A stretch of DNA of 64,000 nt from Tretioscincus oriximinensis (GCA_022410635.1 JAJVDF010000046.1:1218701-1282700), one strand, 5' to 3'. Shown: positions 35,040-47,092, counted from the first letter of the stretch. The notes: generated by a model from the letters alone, not told the origin. Numbers and translations: made by a program.

Positions 35040-35510
35040 AAGGATAAATCTGACCTGATCGAAGTGTACAAAATCATGCATGGGACGGATAGGGTGAATA
35101 GAGAAAAAATGTTTTCTCTGTCATACAACACTAGGATCAGAGGGCACTCCTTAAAGCTGATGGGTAGAAAAGTGAGAACAGACAAAGGAAAGTATTTTTT
35201 CACCTAGAGGGTCATCGGCCTGTGGAATTTACTTCCTGAAGAGGTCGTGGTAGCTAACAGCTTGGATAGTTTCAAGACAGGACTAGACAGGTTTATGGAC
35301 ACCAAGGGTATAAATGGGTACTAGGATGGGTGTCTGGATGCTGCCTCTGGGCTGAAGCANCGGGCAGGACTCTTGAAATACCATTTGCAGGGAGTCATGA
35401 ACAGGTGCATATTTTGCTTTCCTCTGTTCAGACTGTCCATCAGGTGCATTTGGTGGGCCTCTGTGTGAGACAGAATGCTGGACTTGATGGGCTGTGGCCT
35501 CATCACGGAG
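35040..35510 (+). repeat. CR1-group LINE 3' region, largely intact
   Basis: Reads DLIEVYKIMHGTDRVNREKM, then FSLSYNTRIRGHSLKLMGRK and VIGLWNLLPEEVV, then a 3' UTR with ggtgggcctctgtgtgagac. It is the cleanest 3' copy of the family of the 25346 element and shows what the SINE-interrupted copy at 16756 looked like before insertion. The tail octamers are missing. Confidence 0.85.
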
Positions 35511-36161
35511 GGAAAAGGCAGTAGTGCCCTATGTAGCACCCATGGTAGCTTAGGGGGAAATTGACACCTGGCTGTTGATTGGATGGAATTCTGCTTTATT
35601 TCCTACGCCTTGAAAGGTGGATCTGCACCATCAGAAATAGAATCCTTTCCAACACCCACCATGAAGGCTGCAGTGGGAAAAGGAAAGAAAAGGGTGTGTG
35701 TTTTTCCATTTTTTGTTGAAAACATTTTTACTTTACATATCATTATATTTCATTCATTCATGCTTACAATTTTTATTTTAAATTAAATGCTACTCCCCTC
35801 AATAAATTGCAAACGTAGAACACAAGCAGTGAGAACAATAAAAATCATGAGGCACAACTGGGTATTATCACTTAATTTGTTATCAGTAAATACAGGCCCC
35901 TATTTCTTTGATTTTGTGCAAACCAGCTACAAATACATTTATTTTCTAGGAAATCCATATCTCCCAATACTGCTGTTTTTTTTTAACAATGGTGCCCAAG
36001 TTTCTAATATAGTTGTCCAGACATCCAGTCATTGTCGTCCCCCTCCCCACGGCCTTGCAGGCAAGTCTTTTGGTTCTTATACAGTATATTCCATCAAAAG
36101 AACATCCCATTTATACAAATCCTCTCTAAGTCTCTCCATGTTTTGGCTATAACTAGAGGAA
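35511..36161. other. Intron, nothing recognised
   Basis: AT-rich unique sequence between a LINE fragment and a SINE. Confidence 0.35.
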
Positions 36162-36466
36162 TAAGAAGAAGAACTTGGTTCTTATACCCCGCTTTTCCCA
36201 CCTTTCAAAGGGACTCAAAGCGGCTTACAAGGATATATTTTTGCCCGAAGGCTTCCATTCTATCTTCCCCACCAGGTTATGGTGGTTCCCATGTATCTAC
36301 TTGCAGTCAGTTGCGATTTCTTGCAATTCATGCTTTCGAATAGCTGGGTTGGCTAGAGCTACAGGCTAGTGGAAGGTGCTCACCCCTCCCCACGTCCCAC
36401 ACAGGGCTTCGAAACCTGATCTCCCAGACGAGAGACGAATTCCTAAGCGACTGAGCTATCCGTGCC
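36162..36466 (-). repeat. tRNA-derived SINE, type I
   Basis: The minus-strand copy has its tail taagaagaagaac at the left and its head (ggcacggatagctcagtcgc when reversed) at the right end. It is one of the least diverged copies in the window, with intact A- and B-box-like motifs. Confidence 0.9.
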
Positions 36467-38602
36467 TGTGGATAACTATGTTCCTTTGCTGCCCAAACAG
36501 TAAATGGAGGAGAAGTTCCTGTTGTTTGTTTATCCAGAGAAATAATGTAGCAAATGTAGAGTTGTAGTGCTTATACTATTTGGAAATACCCATCTGATGT
36601 CATTTAATATCTCTGTTCAGAATGTCTTATATATATTCCATTTCACTGGGGTTCCCCAAATGCCATAACCACGTAAAACCTGTGATGAATTTTGAATTGC
36701 ACAGTTGCCATGGTCTTTTGGACTGCAAGATGATCAAATAAGTCAAATGAAAGAGTCTGATTGCTCACAGGAATCGCTGTACTGAAGCAAATAAGAGAGA
36801 CTCTATTAGCACCTTAGAGACTGAGGCCCTTTCCACAATAGGCCTAATTCTGGGAGATATAATTTGNAGATGACAAGCTCCAACCCAGAGAGTTCCTATT
36901 CAATGCCTGTGTCTAGTAATGACTCTGTAAACTGAATGACTCCAATTAAGCCCCAGTGCAGAAAGAGCCTAACAGAAAGAGGCTGATAGCATGAACTTTC
37001 AAAAACTAAGTTTACTTTATCAGATTCACGGAATGAAGTTGCCATGTAGAAAACCTTCATAGGCAAGTTGTGTACATGAATAACAATAGAAATGCTAAAC
37101 TATGAGTATGCTGATGAGGTAATATGTTCAGTGTAATGATCACCTGGCCATCCTCTTATGTAGTACATGCTTTCTTTAGTCAACAATACCTTTTAGCATT
37201 CTACATTGGGCAAACAGGCCAGACAATGTACCAGAGGATAAACAAACATAAATTAGACTTTAATTATAGCAGTAGACAAAAATCTGTTGCAAAGCACTTT
37301 TGACTCTTAAATATTGTAACTCCCTCTGCTTTCTGTCCTTTCAGGGAGGGAAGGGTAAGTTGCAGGGAGGGAAGGAGAGAGTGCATGCATCTTTTAAAAC
37401 ATTTTATGAATCTGTTATCTTTTGTTGTTTTCCTTGTTCTTTTGTTACCCACCTTGGGACCATTGGTGAAGGGTGGGATATAAATAATTTAAAATAAATA
37501 AATGAATATTCCAGAACATTCCATGTTGGACCTCACAATAGCATCCTTCAACAAGCACAACCAAAATACAGAGGAAGATTTACTGTAATAAAGAAGGAGC
37601 TGAATTTGGTACGCATCCATAAATTTGAACCTATTGATGAAATATAGAGACTTTAAATGCAACAACTATCATGTGTATAAGCAAGCAAATGTCAAAATGT
37701 GGTAGGAGAGCCAAGATCAAACACAGCCCTCCTCGCTGCCTGATATCTCTGTCAACAGAACACCATGGGCAGAGGTCACATATAATGTATATATATAATA
37801 ATATGATTTATCCTGGTCTAGTGGCAGATTGCTCCTTATTGCCACTGGAGGAGGTGGCTACAATATCAGGAGCAGAGATGTATGACCACTCTAGCAGTCA
37901 AGTCTGTGTTTACTCTTATCAACAAACCTGTATTGTGTTCTCACAAATGCACATATATAGGGTAAGGTGAAGGCAATNGAATGAGCTTTTAATTAATTAC
38001 TAAGGTTTTTTCATTCTATTTCAGGAAACAATTTACTCTGCTTATATGGTTTTTTTCATTACCTTGTCATATATAACATGTATAATTCCTGGACTAGAAC
38101 AAGTAGGTCAATTTTCGTATGAGTTTATATCCAATTAGAGTCGCATATGAAATATTGTTGTGTCTGTGTTCATTTCATAGGAGTCTAATTTGTTCCATTT
38201 GTCTTTCATAGAGCTCCTGCACATGCTGACTTGGAAAAGGGCAGGGTATTGTGCCCTTGATACTTAAAAATACACAAATCGTGCTATTAATAAGCACAGT
38301 TACATGTTAGCAAGAACTCTGAGCCAGGTAGCCTAAGTACATCTTTAGAATGCATCTCATTTTAGACATGGAAGTGCTTGGAATAGATTTCTTCAGTGTC
38401 ATTATACATTGACTTATTAGTAATTTATATTGTAGGTATTTCCTCACTGCCTATTATGGGTCAATACAACTGGCCCTGTTGTTGAGGTTACAAATACGGT
38501 CATACATAAATCAAGTCTTTGTCATTAAATTGACTTTCAATCCATTTCTGAGACTAGTTTAAAGAATTATCAATCATCAGGTTGGAACCAAGTTCAGTGA
38601 AG
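36467..38602. other. Intron with weak repeat remnants
   Basis: 36835-36971 is bounded by ggccctttccaca and tgcagaaagagcc, possibly inverted ends of a short DNA element. 37390-37503 ends ggtgaagggtgggatataaa followed by an aataaataaatga tail, typical of a LINE or SINE 3' end. 36775-37060 has scraps resembling family R3. The rest is unique. Confidence 0.4.
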
Positions 38603-38857
38603 TACCATAGGTAGCATTAAGAGCTTCAATGCTTCAGCAGGGATATTGGAGTTTGAAACCTATGCGTTGGCCATAGTGGAAGATGAGCACCCTCTGCTGT
38701 CCTTACCTTCATCCAACCAAGCTGTTCAAAAGCAAATGCAATTTGATAAGTGGGTACCACCACAAACATGATGGGGAAGATAGAATAGATGTAAGCCTTC
38801 AGGCAAAAAATGACCTTGTAAGCCACTCTGGGATATAAAAAACAGATTCTTCTTCAT
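38603..38857 (+). repeat. tRNA-derived SINE, type II, diverged
   Basis: The shared body is visible: agctgttcaaaagcaaatgc, ggtaccaccac, gatggggaagatagaat and gtaagccttcaggcaaaaaa. It is followed by gatataaaaaacagattctt and a ttcttcatcatc tail. The tRNA-like head is decayed. Confidence 0.7.
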
Positions 38858-39309
38858 CATCACCGTTATCATCATTGTGCCTATACTACTCCACTTCCAT
38901 TTCCTTTTTCTTTTTAAAATATCAAACCAATGTATGCTTTCAAACAGTCTGCACTCATAAATAACTGAAGCAAATCAGAAAAAAAATCTGGTTTTCAATC
39001 CATTTCTGAAGATAAATGTCCAGGGCCTTCTAAATAAAATACAAATGTGTATAAAATAATGCAGTGTCACAGGTTTTGATGTAAACCTTCAAGTTCAGAC
39101 CCTTGAAACTCTTTCACCTGGCCTTTGACTGAAGAGAATGTCATTTTTGTCCTCACTTTTAGATATTGTTTTTATACTGTTATTAATTTGTTAATTTTGT
39201 GTTGATATTTTACTGTTGACCTTCGGGTATGGGGTGAGGTTCAAATATAAATAATAAATAAATAATAAATGATTTATCAGACCTTAGTGTAAACTGCTCT
39301 AATATCTTT
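38858..39309 (+). other. Intron; LINE 3' stub near 39140-39290
   Basis: gaccttcgggtatggggtga at 39220 followed by ataaataataaataaat is the sense-strand 3' end of the Jockey/L2-like LINE. Its other copies (49636, 60137, 63499) show the same text reversed (ccatacccgaaggtc). Confidence 0.55.
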
Positions 39310-39926
39310 CAGCAAAGGAGCTAGCAGCACTTTGAGACTAACTTGAGAAAAGTGGTTGGCATAAGCTTTCGTAGACAGGTCTACTTCTTCAGATGCTGAG
39401 GGACTAATGTCAGGGTCAGGTATTTATAGGGAAATGTGTATGGGAGAAGACAAAGCATATGCAACTGTAGGGAGGTGTTGAATTGCAGGTAAATAGCAGG
39501 AACTAATCTCCTTAAAAAACAGGCCATCAGCAAAGGACTTAACAGAGACAATGGTTTCCTGGCCAACTATATATTTTTATGACACCTGTTAAGTATTTGA
39601 TTGATTCTCTACCAGACATTGCACCTTGTTGCCCCAGGCACCTTTTCACATAAGAGGATTAGTTCCTGCTATTTACCTGTTTTTTAAGGAGATTAGTTCC
39701 TGCTATTTACCTGCAATTCAACACCTCCCTACAGTTGCATATGCTTTGTCTTCTCCCATACACATTTCCCTATAAATACCTGACCCTGACATTAGTCCCT
39801 CAGCATCTGAAGAAGTAGACNTGTCTATGAAAGCTTATGCCAACCACTTTTCTCAAGTTAGTCTCAAAGTGCTGCTAGCTCCTTTGCTGGACTTTCTGCT
39901 AGACTAACACGGCTATTTCTCTGAAA
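39310..39926. mobile_element. Foldback element R3 with near-identical 214-bp arms
   Basis: 39310-39523 and 39676-39889 are reverse complements over 214 bp, with one base difference and one ambiguous base (39822). The arms begin cagcaaaggagctagcagc and end ccttaaaaaacagg. The 152-bp spacer contains a partial repeat of arm text (gattagttcctgctatttac is at 39657 and again at 39690). Beyond the right arm is a terminal block with agactaacacggctattt, also seen at 29801 and 51270, but it is absent on the left. There is no coding frame. The superfamily is not recognised. Confidence 0.85.
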
Positions 39927-41019
39927 ATAATATATTTCAGGGAGACTTTCCCTATCATTCTGCCCCTGCAAAATTAACCTCTCCCCTTTGGCTTGAATGG
40001 GTACAATTAATGAAATGCAGCAACCAGTCCAGGAGCCCTGATATCATTAGCATCAACCCAACAAAACTACCAGTACAAAACATACTTTAAGAGCGGTATC
40101 ATACCCAGACTCTTGGTTTTACCATTTATGATTGCCTATTTCCAATACGTTGAGGTAATAATATGACACAGATCAATTCAGTTAGCTTCCACTTCTCAAA
40201 GACAATATTTTTCTTTTACTGGGGCAGATGGAGTGTGGAAAGAACATGACTGTAGAAATTGTCAAGAACAGTTTGTGAGTTTCTGGAATGGGTGTTGTGT
40301 TTCCAAGTTTTGATGTAACCTTCATAGCTGGCATTGTAGCAGAACTGGGTAATATGACCTCAAGAAACTTGTTGATTGTGTTGCTCACTTAACATCCTTA
40401 CAGCAAAGGGCCTCAACGTTTTCTGACGAACACAATGTTGGGACCATTAGTGTGTGAGCAAAAAGCATTTTTTTCATTTTTAAAAACTGCATCAGGGAAG
40501 TAACCAAAACAGATCCAAAGTCTAAACAGTGGACTATGTCACCATATGTTGCCAAAACTAATATACAAATGTGACAATGATTTAGAAAACTCAGAATTAA
40601 ATGTGTTTGGTAGTCCTTGGGACTGCCAAAGGATAATACTCAAGCTGACAATAAGTGTAAAGAGAATATGGCTCTAGAATCTATCAGGCTCTGTATTTTA
40701 AAGTATTGGTTTAAAGGACATCTGTGATGGAGTCGCTCATTACTCTACATTTTCTCAGTTGTCTTGACAAACTGTATGAGAACTAAAGATACGTTCCTCT
40801 TAGGTATCTTCTAAAATGAATTTAGAAAATCATTAGAATTGAATATAGAAATGAAAATCATTAAAATGAATTTAATGCAAAACACAAAGACATACACTGA
40901 AGAATCTCATGGTTACAGCATCTAGAAAATATTAAAATATGGAGTACGAGTAAGTGTAGGCAAAATATTTTCCCTCTGCTGTGGTGAATAGGAGGTATGT
41001 TGGTACATCAAAGTACTAT
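39927..41019. other. Intron, nothing recognised
   Basis: Unique sequence. No repeat signatures or exons are seen. Confidence 0.4.
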
Positions 41020-41055
<36 letters not shown>

Positions 41056-41080
41056 GTAGGTAGGTAGGTAGGTAGGTAGG

Positions 41081-41177
<97 letters not shown>

Positions 41178-41290
41178 GGATGGATGGATGGATGGATGGA
41201 TGGATGGATGGATGGATGGATGGATGGATGGATGGATGGATGGATGGATGGATAGATGGATAGATGGATAGATGGATAGATGGATGATAG
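41020..41290. repeat. Compound tetranucleotide microsatellite
   Basis: Successive blocks are (TTAG)n to about 41054, (GTAG)n to about 41082, (GATA)n to about 41176, (GGAT)n to about 41252, then alternating ATAG/ATGG to 41290. Each block differs from the next by one base. It abuts the 3' side of the minus-strand LINE that follows, so it probably grew from that LINE's tail. The long Tyr-Leu-Ser-Ile and His-Pro-Ser-Ile frames across it are artefacts. Confidence 0.97.
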
Positions 41291-41935
41291 ACAGACCTAT
41301 ATCCTGCACTACACCCAAAGATCTCAAGGCAGCCAACAATGAAAGCAAAAAGGGTGAAAGTGATATGTTTGATACACTTCAAGAGGGAGATTATCCATTG
41401 GCTGGGGGCAACTACTGAGAAGGCCATGCCTTAAATTCCCACTCTCCTGGCTGCTGAGAGAGGTGGTACAACCAGGAGGATCTCCTCTGCAGTTCCTAAG
41501 GCATAGGCAGATTGATAGGTTAATTTTCAAAACCATTCTGCACCACCTGCAACTTCTGAACCATTTTCAAAGGCAGCCCCATATAAAGCACATTACAATA
41601 GACCAATCTGGAAGTTACTGTGGATTACTGTGGTTGGATCATCGCTGTTTAGTGGTGGCCAGAGCCAGACATAACTGGAAGTAGGCTCTCTTGGCCACCA
41701 GCTTCACCTGCTCTTCAAGCATTAGCACAAAGTTCAGAAGCACTCCCAGATTTTGCACCTGTCCCTTATAGAGCAGTTCACCCTCACTGAGGTAGGGTGC
41801 CTCCCAACTTCATAGCTCTGGTATGATCTGTCTTGTCTGAATTTAGCTTCAAATTATTGTCCCCCATTCAGCCCATCAGTGCCTCCAGTTATCTTGGTAC
41901 ATCAAAGAGCTCATGGCAATGTAGTGTATGTTCTT
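41291..41935 (-). repeat. Jockey/L2-like LINE fragment
   Basis: Collinear with 49820-50520 on the same strand. Shared blocks are gagaaggcc, ggtacaaccaggagg-tctcctctgcag, the gcagccccatata block, gctt-ttacaatagaccaatct and tgtcttgtctgaatttagctt. These are antisense to the C-terminal reverse-transcriptase region. It is truncated before the catalytic motifs. Confidence 0.8.
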
Positions 41936-43199
41936 ATACTCATGAATTGTCTCAACAAAAAATGGTCAAGACACTGATACTGGACTTGTACTGGGGGCAT
42001 GACTAAATAATCCTCATTTTAGGAGCAAAAGGTTCCACTTGTTTTTTTTCAAAATGAATTAAGAACTTGACATTTGGTAGACATCTGTACACAAGAGATT
42101 CAGCAATGCTTTGAGCTTTTCATAGTTGCCGCATTATTGCTTCCACTGCTACAAAATAATTAAAAATGTTTAGGCTTCACCTAATGCTATTCTGTAAGAT
42201 GTGACATTTTTCAAATACCTTTCTAAGCACAAAGTCACAAAGGAGCATACATTCATTTTAAAAAGCATGTTTTAGCTTGACACAGTTCTTGTTGCTATAT
42301 CTAAAAACATTTTTGTTTAACCTTCTCCTGAATTTTTACAACATCAGGAATATAGCACATGTTTCTCATGTGGGCTAATCCAATAAGAAAATGACAATGA
42401 AAATGCATAGTTGTTTTGATTTTTCTGGTTATTTCATGTATTATTAACCATATATTGTTCCTTTGGGGCATATGTCTCTATTGTTATGAAATGGCAAAAT
42501 CTTTATATGGGGATTGAATATCATAATAAAATAGGTAGCCTCTTATATAACATATGGAAGATATCCTTCCATCTCCATAACATTCCTGAACCCTGAACTT
42601 TTCAGTACAATAGATTTATTTTGTCCATGCAGAATTCTTATTGTGAGGATTTCTTTTTTATTGTGTATGAATGTTTGAATTATGTATGAATGTTTGTTGC
42701 ACGTGGCATTTGGGTTATGCATATATAACCACTTGTCAAGCACAACATTTCAAAAGCATGTGGATGTTCCAAAAACAGCCAGTTTCTACTTCTATATAGA
42801 TTTGCTTAGATGCATTTCTTGAACAGAATAAAGCTTAGTGCATTCAGAGAAATCCATTGGAAATTAGATATCTATCATATTTCTCCACTGCAAGACAAAC
42901 TATTTCTATGTTGCACAGCCTATCCTACCTCTCATACTGGATCAGATTAGTGAGAACCTGCAATATGGACTATCTATATTTTGGATAGCTCTGACCTCCT
43001 GTTTCTAAATCTTTTGAAAACTTGGAACAAAATCTGCTGAGCCACTACAGTTCCTGGCCAAGGCCTTTTGAATAATGAATCCATTTCTAGAACCACTTCC
43101 TAGGTTGCATATTTTGTAGATAAATCTCACTACAAAGAACTTTCTTCACATGAAGCAAGGAAACTTCTTCTTGTCTTCTTGCAATCTGCCTACAAGCTA
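41936..43199. other. Intron, nothing recognised
   Basis: AT-rich unique sequence without repeat signatures. Confidence 0.4.
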
Positions 43200-43453
43200 C
43201 TTCCAGAAGAGGTGATGACAGCTGTCAGGCTAGCTACTAGGGTGGATCTTTTGAAACAGTCTCTGGGATGGAGCAACAGGCAGTACTCATGAAATACCAT
43301 TTGTAGAGAGTCGAGAATAGGTGAAGATTTTGCCTTCTTCTGTTCAGACTGCCCAGGGGCAATTGGTGGACCTCTGTGTGAGAAAGTATTCTGGACTAGA
43401 TGGGCTCCGGCCTGATTCAGCAGAATTCCTCTTACGTTCTTATGTTCTTATAC
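43200..43453 (+). repeat. CR1-group LINE 3' UTR with ttcttatg tail
   Basis: Contains gggatggagcaacaggcagt, gccttcttctgttcagactg and ggacctctgtgtgagaaagt. It ends in cttacgttcttatgttctta, the terminal octamers of the 25346 family. Confidence 0.85.
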
Positions 43454-44039
43454 ATGAAGCTCTGAAAACTTACAGCTTCCAGGAGACCCTTGTTTCTGCC
43501 TCGCCCCTTTCCCATCCCCGTTACAAAGAGAAAAAAAAGGCTTAGTTTGAAACTTGGAGGTATGAGGTGTCTAGATTTTTTTGAAAAATAAAATGCCTTG
43601 TTTTCCTTTCTAAGTTCAGCAGGGAAAACAGAGCCAGGGTTGGAGTTATTGGAGTGTCTCATAATCACATCCACAGGGTTCTCTCATGATGCAAAAACAT
43701 AATATTGGACCTTCCTCATGCTACCACTGCTGGATCTCTGCAATTATATGACACAAATCCTCCATAATAATAACATAATAGCATGAAGAAAACTTCACCT
43801 GGATCTATATTTTGCCCCAAAAGTGCTGGTCTTCTACAGTGAACTATGAAGAATGCTCAAGCTTTTTTCAGTCTAGCATACCAACTGTATATTTTTACAA
43901 ATTATTCTGTTGAGGAGCAGGATACAGTGTTATTTAGGTACTGAATTCCAATCTCATGGGAAAAGGGCTTGTCTTATAAAAGTGTTTAGATAGACTCTTG
44001 AATCTACATGAAAATAACTTCAGAAAGGCTTGCAAACCT
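43454..44039. other. Intron, nothing recognised
   Basis: Unique sequence. No repeat or exon is recognised. Confidence 0.35.
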
Positions 44040-44335
44040 TGCAGAGCCATTGTGGTACAAAGGCTAAAAGCTTCGATCTTTCTCTGTCTTTCAAAAGAGA
44101 GCACAGTTTGCACCCATGTGTTGGTTGAGGAGAGGGTTGAGCACCCTTTACTGGCCTCAGTTTCAGCCAACCTAGCAGTTCGAAAGCATTTTGCAATTTG
44201 ATAAATGAGTATCACTACAATGGGGGGTGGGGATGATAGAATGTAAGCCTTCAAGAGAAAAAATAGCTTGTAAGTCACTTTAAGTCACTTCATGTGAGAA
44301 AAGCAGGATATAAATACCCAGTTCTTCTTCTTTTA
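44040..44335 (+). repeat. tRNA-derived SINE, type II
   Basis: The head gccattgtggtacaaaggc and a degraded B-box-like region are followed by agcagttcgaaagcatttt, gatagaatgtaagccttcaa and agaaaagcaggatataaata, then cccagttcttcttc as tail. The segment aagtcacttt is locally duplicated near 44272-44292. Confidence 0.78.
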
Positions 44336-45495
44336 TGTATAACAATTTCAGAATGAAAAAGTAAGAGCTGTGTTACATAATGGCAGAGAGTTTGGGTAAT
44401 AAATATTGTAAATATTCCTATTTTTCCTTTCCAGTTTCCTTCTCGTTACAACCGCCCTTTATTTTAAACCCCACCATATGAGATTGCTGTGAATCAGGAT
44501 ATGAAGCAAGCATAGGAAATCCCCATTCTTAACCTATTCTGCATGAATTAACCCAGAGAGCATCTGTTTTCCTTAGCCAGCCTTTGATCCTAGACTTTCC
44601 TCTTGCTATTTAATTACATGAAATTCCGTTCATTAATACGATTTGCAAACTTACTTATTCTCCAATAATGAAGTCTTTGTTTCCTTCCAGCCAGAGCCTT
44701 TGATCTTTTAACCAGATTTTGTTATCATTACATCCCAAGGCTGGGCATCAAAAGAGGATTCACATACTATATATTGTCAGTGTGCAGACTAATTCCATTG
44801 TAATTATTAAATGTAGCACTATGAGCCTTTTCATTTTTTTCAAAATTTCACTCTGTCTCTTTTTAAAAAGCTGTTTTGCTTTGTTCAGACCATGGTCACA
44901 TACCTACTTTTAAACCTCCTTCCACCCTGAAGAATGAATTTAATTCAGTTTTTTCCTAGAAAAAAGTAAACTATATTGCCAAGAGTATTAGCTCATATCT
45001 GCATTCACATGTGTGGGTGGGTGAACAAATACTTTAGGCATTATAGTGTGCAGCAGATCTCCTGCAACTTCTTTGTGGAATATTATCTGGCAGATCTTTA
45101 TTCATTTTTTACTTTTTTATGCTTACTGAGATGTTTTTCTGAGTGGAAACACATCAGCATCTATAACTAACAAGACAAACAACAACAACAACCCAGTATT
45201 AATAAAGTTATTAATAAACTCAGTATTATAATTAACCCAAGGAAAAAAATCAGAATATAATAGATATCTGTTCGATATACTTTTAATTATGTTCTTTTTC
45301 AAGACCAATGAATTGAGGTTGATACTACTTTGGCATAGCAACTGGTCCAGGAAATAATAGTAAAAAATGGTGCAGAAGATTAAACAACATATAATTGCAT
45401 TGGAACTCAAATTTAATTCATCCAAATGAGGATCATTACTATGTCTAAATGTATTATTTAGTACCATTGACATTTTTTAGATAAATTAATCTGTG
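44336..45495. other. Intron, nothing recognised
   Basis: Unique AT-rich sequence. A short caacaacaacaac run is at 45177-45192. Confidence 0.4.
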
Positions 45496-45705
45496 TCCAG
45501 AAAATTTAACAAGGGGTCTTGTTGTACCTTAGACTGACAAACAAGAACAAGATTGCAGCACGAGCCTTAGAAACTAACAAGAAAAAGTTTATAATTTCTA
45601 ACAAGAGGGTCCCACAGAATCTTTGAAAGTAACAAGACAATGGGAGGCAGCATGAGCTTACGTAGATAAGTCTACCTCATTAGATGCTATACTTTGTCGT
45701 GTAAG
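45496..45705. repeat. Possible foldback family R3 remnant
   Basis: Two similar stretches (cttgttgtaccttagactga, and aacaagagggtcccacagaa followed by a tctttgaaagtaacaagac block) precede gcatgagcttacgtagataa and gtctacctcattagatgcta. The latter resemble the R3 landmark (ataagctttcgtagacaggt, then tctacttcttcagatgct). Confidence 0.45.
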
Positions 45706-47008
45706 AGAAACAGAAAAAGTTAGACATGGAAGAAGGGTTTGGATATAGATTGGAGAGGATAAAAAAAATAGGAAGTAGAACTGCAAAAAGGTATTTTAAA
45801 GGAAAAGCACTTAGAAAACTAAAGAGAGCTTCAGGAAGAGAATCACCGGATTTGTTTATATTTATCTGCTTATTTGCAGTATTTGTTTAATGTTTATAGA
45901 CAGCTGGCCTTTGGAGAATATTCTCAAAATGGTGTACAAAAGATAAAAATAGCTAAAGTGTCAAAAATTGGAGGAAAAAAAACCATAATTAAAAGCAAAG
46001 TTAGAGGAAACCACAAAGATTGTAAAAAGCCTGGATAGAAAGGGCTTTAATTAGCATCTAAAAACTATACTTTTAACAAATGTTTGGAAAATGGCAGCAT
46101 TTATTTATAATAGTCATAGATGTAAATCAAAGTATGGCTCAAAATACACATCACAAAATACACATTCCGCTACATTTTGACAATATTTGCTAATAGGAAA
46201 GTGATATCTGAATTGCAGCTTAGCTTCTGCTGACAGAATCCAAAGACTGGTTTTCTTTTCAACAGGCCATTTTGACACTTAACAGCTGGTTCATTCCTAA
46301 TGGAGCAAATCTATCATGGATAGTCCCTGTGTCCTGAAACAACACTATCCACAATTGGATAATTGTTTAGGGAAAGCTACCATGCTGCCCTGAAGCTCAC
46401 ATGAGCTTTGAAAGTGGCTTCTGACATTTCCAAAAGTCAGAAATGAAGATCCCTGGCTTCAGAGCTGATCCCATTTCAGTAGCTTGCCTTGATACACAGC
46501 TGCAGTGGATCCCATACTAAAGTAGCACATGAAAGTACATGGCATTCAGTGCCTTTGTGGCCTGGTTTACATGGTGTTAGATTGCTGCAAAACCTTTTTT
46601 AATGCTACTAGCATCCCAGATTAGTTAATCATTAGGAGGAGATTATTCATCTTGGCCTATACCAGTGTGCATAAGAAAGTTATCCCTAAGAAAATGATAG
46701 GAAGCTCTATAAAAATGGGGGGAAATGCAGGATCTCTTTGGTTTGTAGGCCAGGCATCCATGGATCTGTGGATTATCCTTATAATGCTGACATTAAAAAA
46801 ATGAGGGCTATATCTCATTTTATCTGCGCACAGACTTTATGAATCCAATAAAGCTTTATACTGTATTTTAATACTTCCATTTTTAAATAATACCTCAGAA
46901 GTGTTTTAAAATGGTTTGTCAGTTGATGGCAATTATATATTGTGTAAGGTGATGCTAAGTTTCATAGTTTAGTTCTTCAAACACTGGAGGGAACTGTAGA
47001 AGAAGAAT
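45706..47008. other. Intron; faint LINE remnant at 45850-46030
   Basis: 45850-46030 reads like the minus-strand 3' region of an old LINE (ctcaaaatggtgtacaaaag, then ataaaaatagctaaagtgtc). The remainder is unique. Confidence 0.35.
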
Positions 47009-47092
47009 ATATACTGCTCCAAACAATTAAGGGAACACTTTAACATAACAGTGTATGTTAAAGTGTTCCCTTAATTGTTTTGAGCAGTATAT
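47009..47092. mobile_element. 84-bp Tc1/mariner-like palindrome
   Basis: 47009-47047 and 47054-47092 are reverse complements over 39 bp with one mismatch (47020 c against the a expected from the right arm). The loop is 6 nt (acagtg). The ends tactgctc and gagcagta are flanked by TA, the target of Tc1/mariner transposition. The subterminal aattaagggaacactt text is the kind seen in widespread vertebrate Tc1/mariner repeats, from memory. Nothing remains between the two ends. Confidence 0.85.

Noticed and set aside
36835..36971. Short DNA element with ggccctttccaca ends
   Set aside because: The inverted ends are weak and no target duplication was found, so it is only mentioned within the intron entry.
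41083..41176. GATA repeat as a sex-chromosome marker
   Set aside because: GATA arrays are enriched on some reptile sex chromosomes, but one array in PRKG1 proves nothing about linkage.
41044..41427. Open frames of 98-127 residues with Tyr-Leu-Ser-Ile and His-Pro-Ser-Ile repeats
   Set aside because: Translation of the tetranucleotide microsatellite. No start context or splice sites are present.
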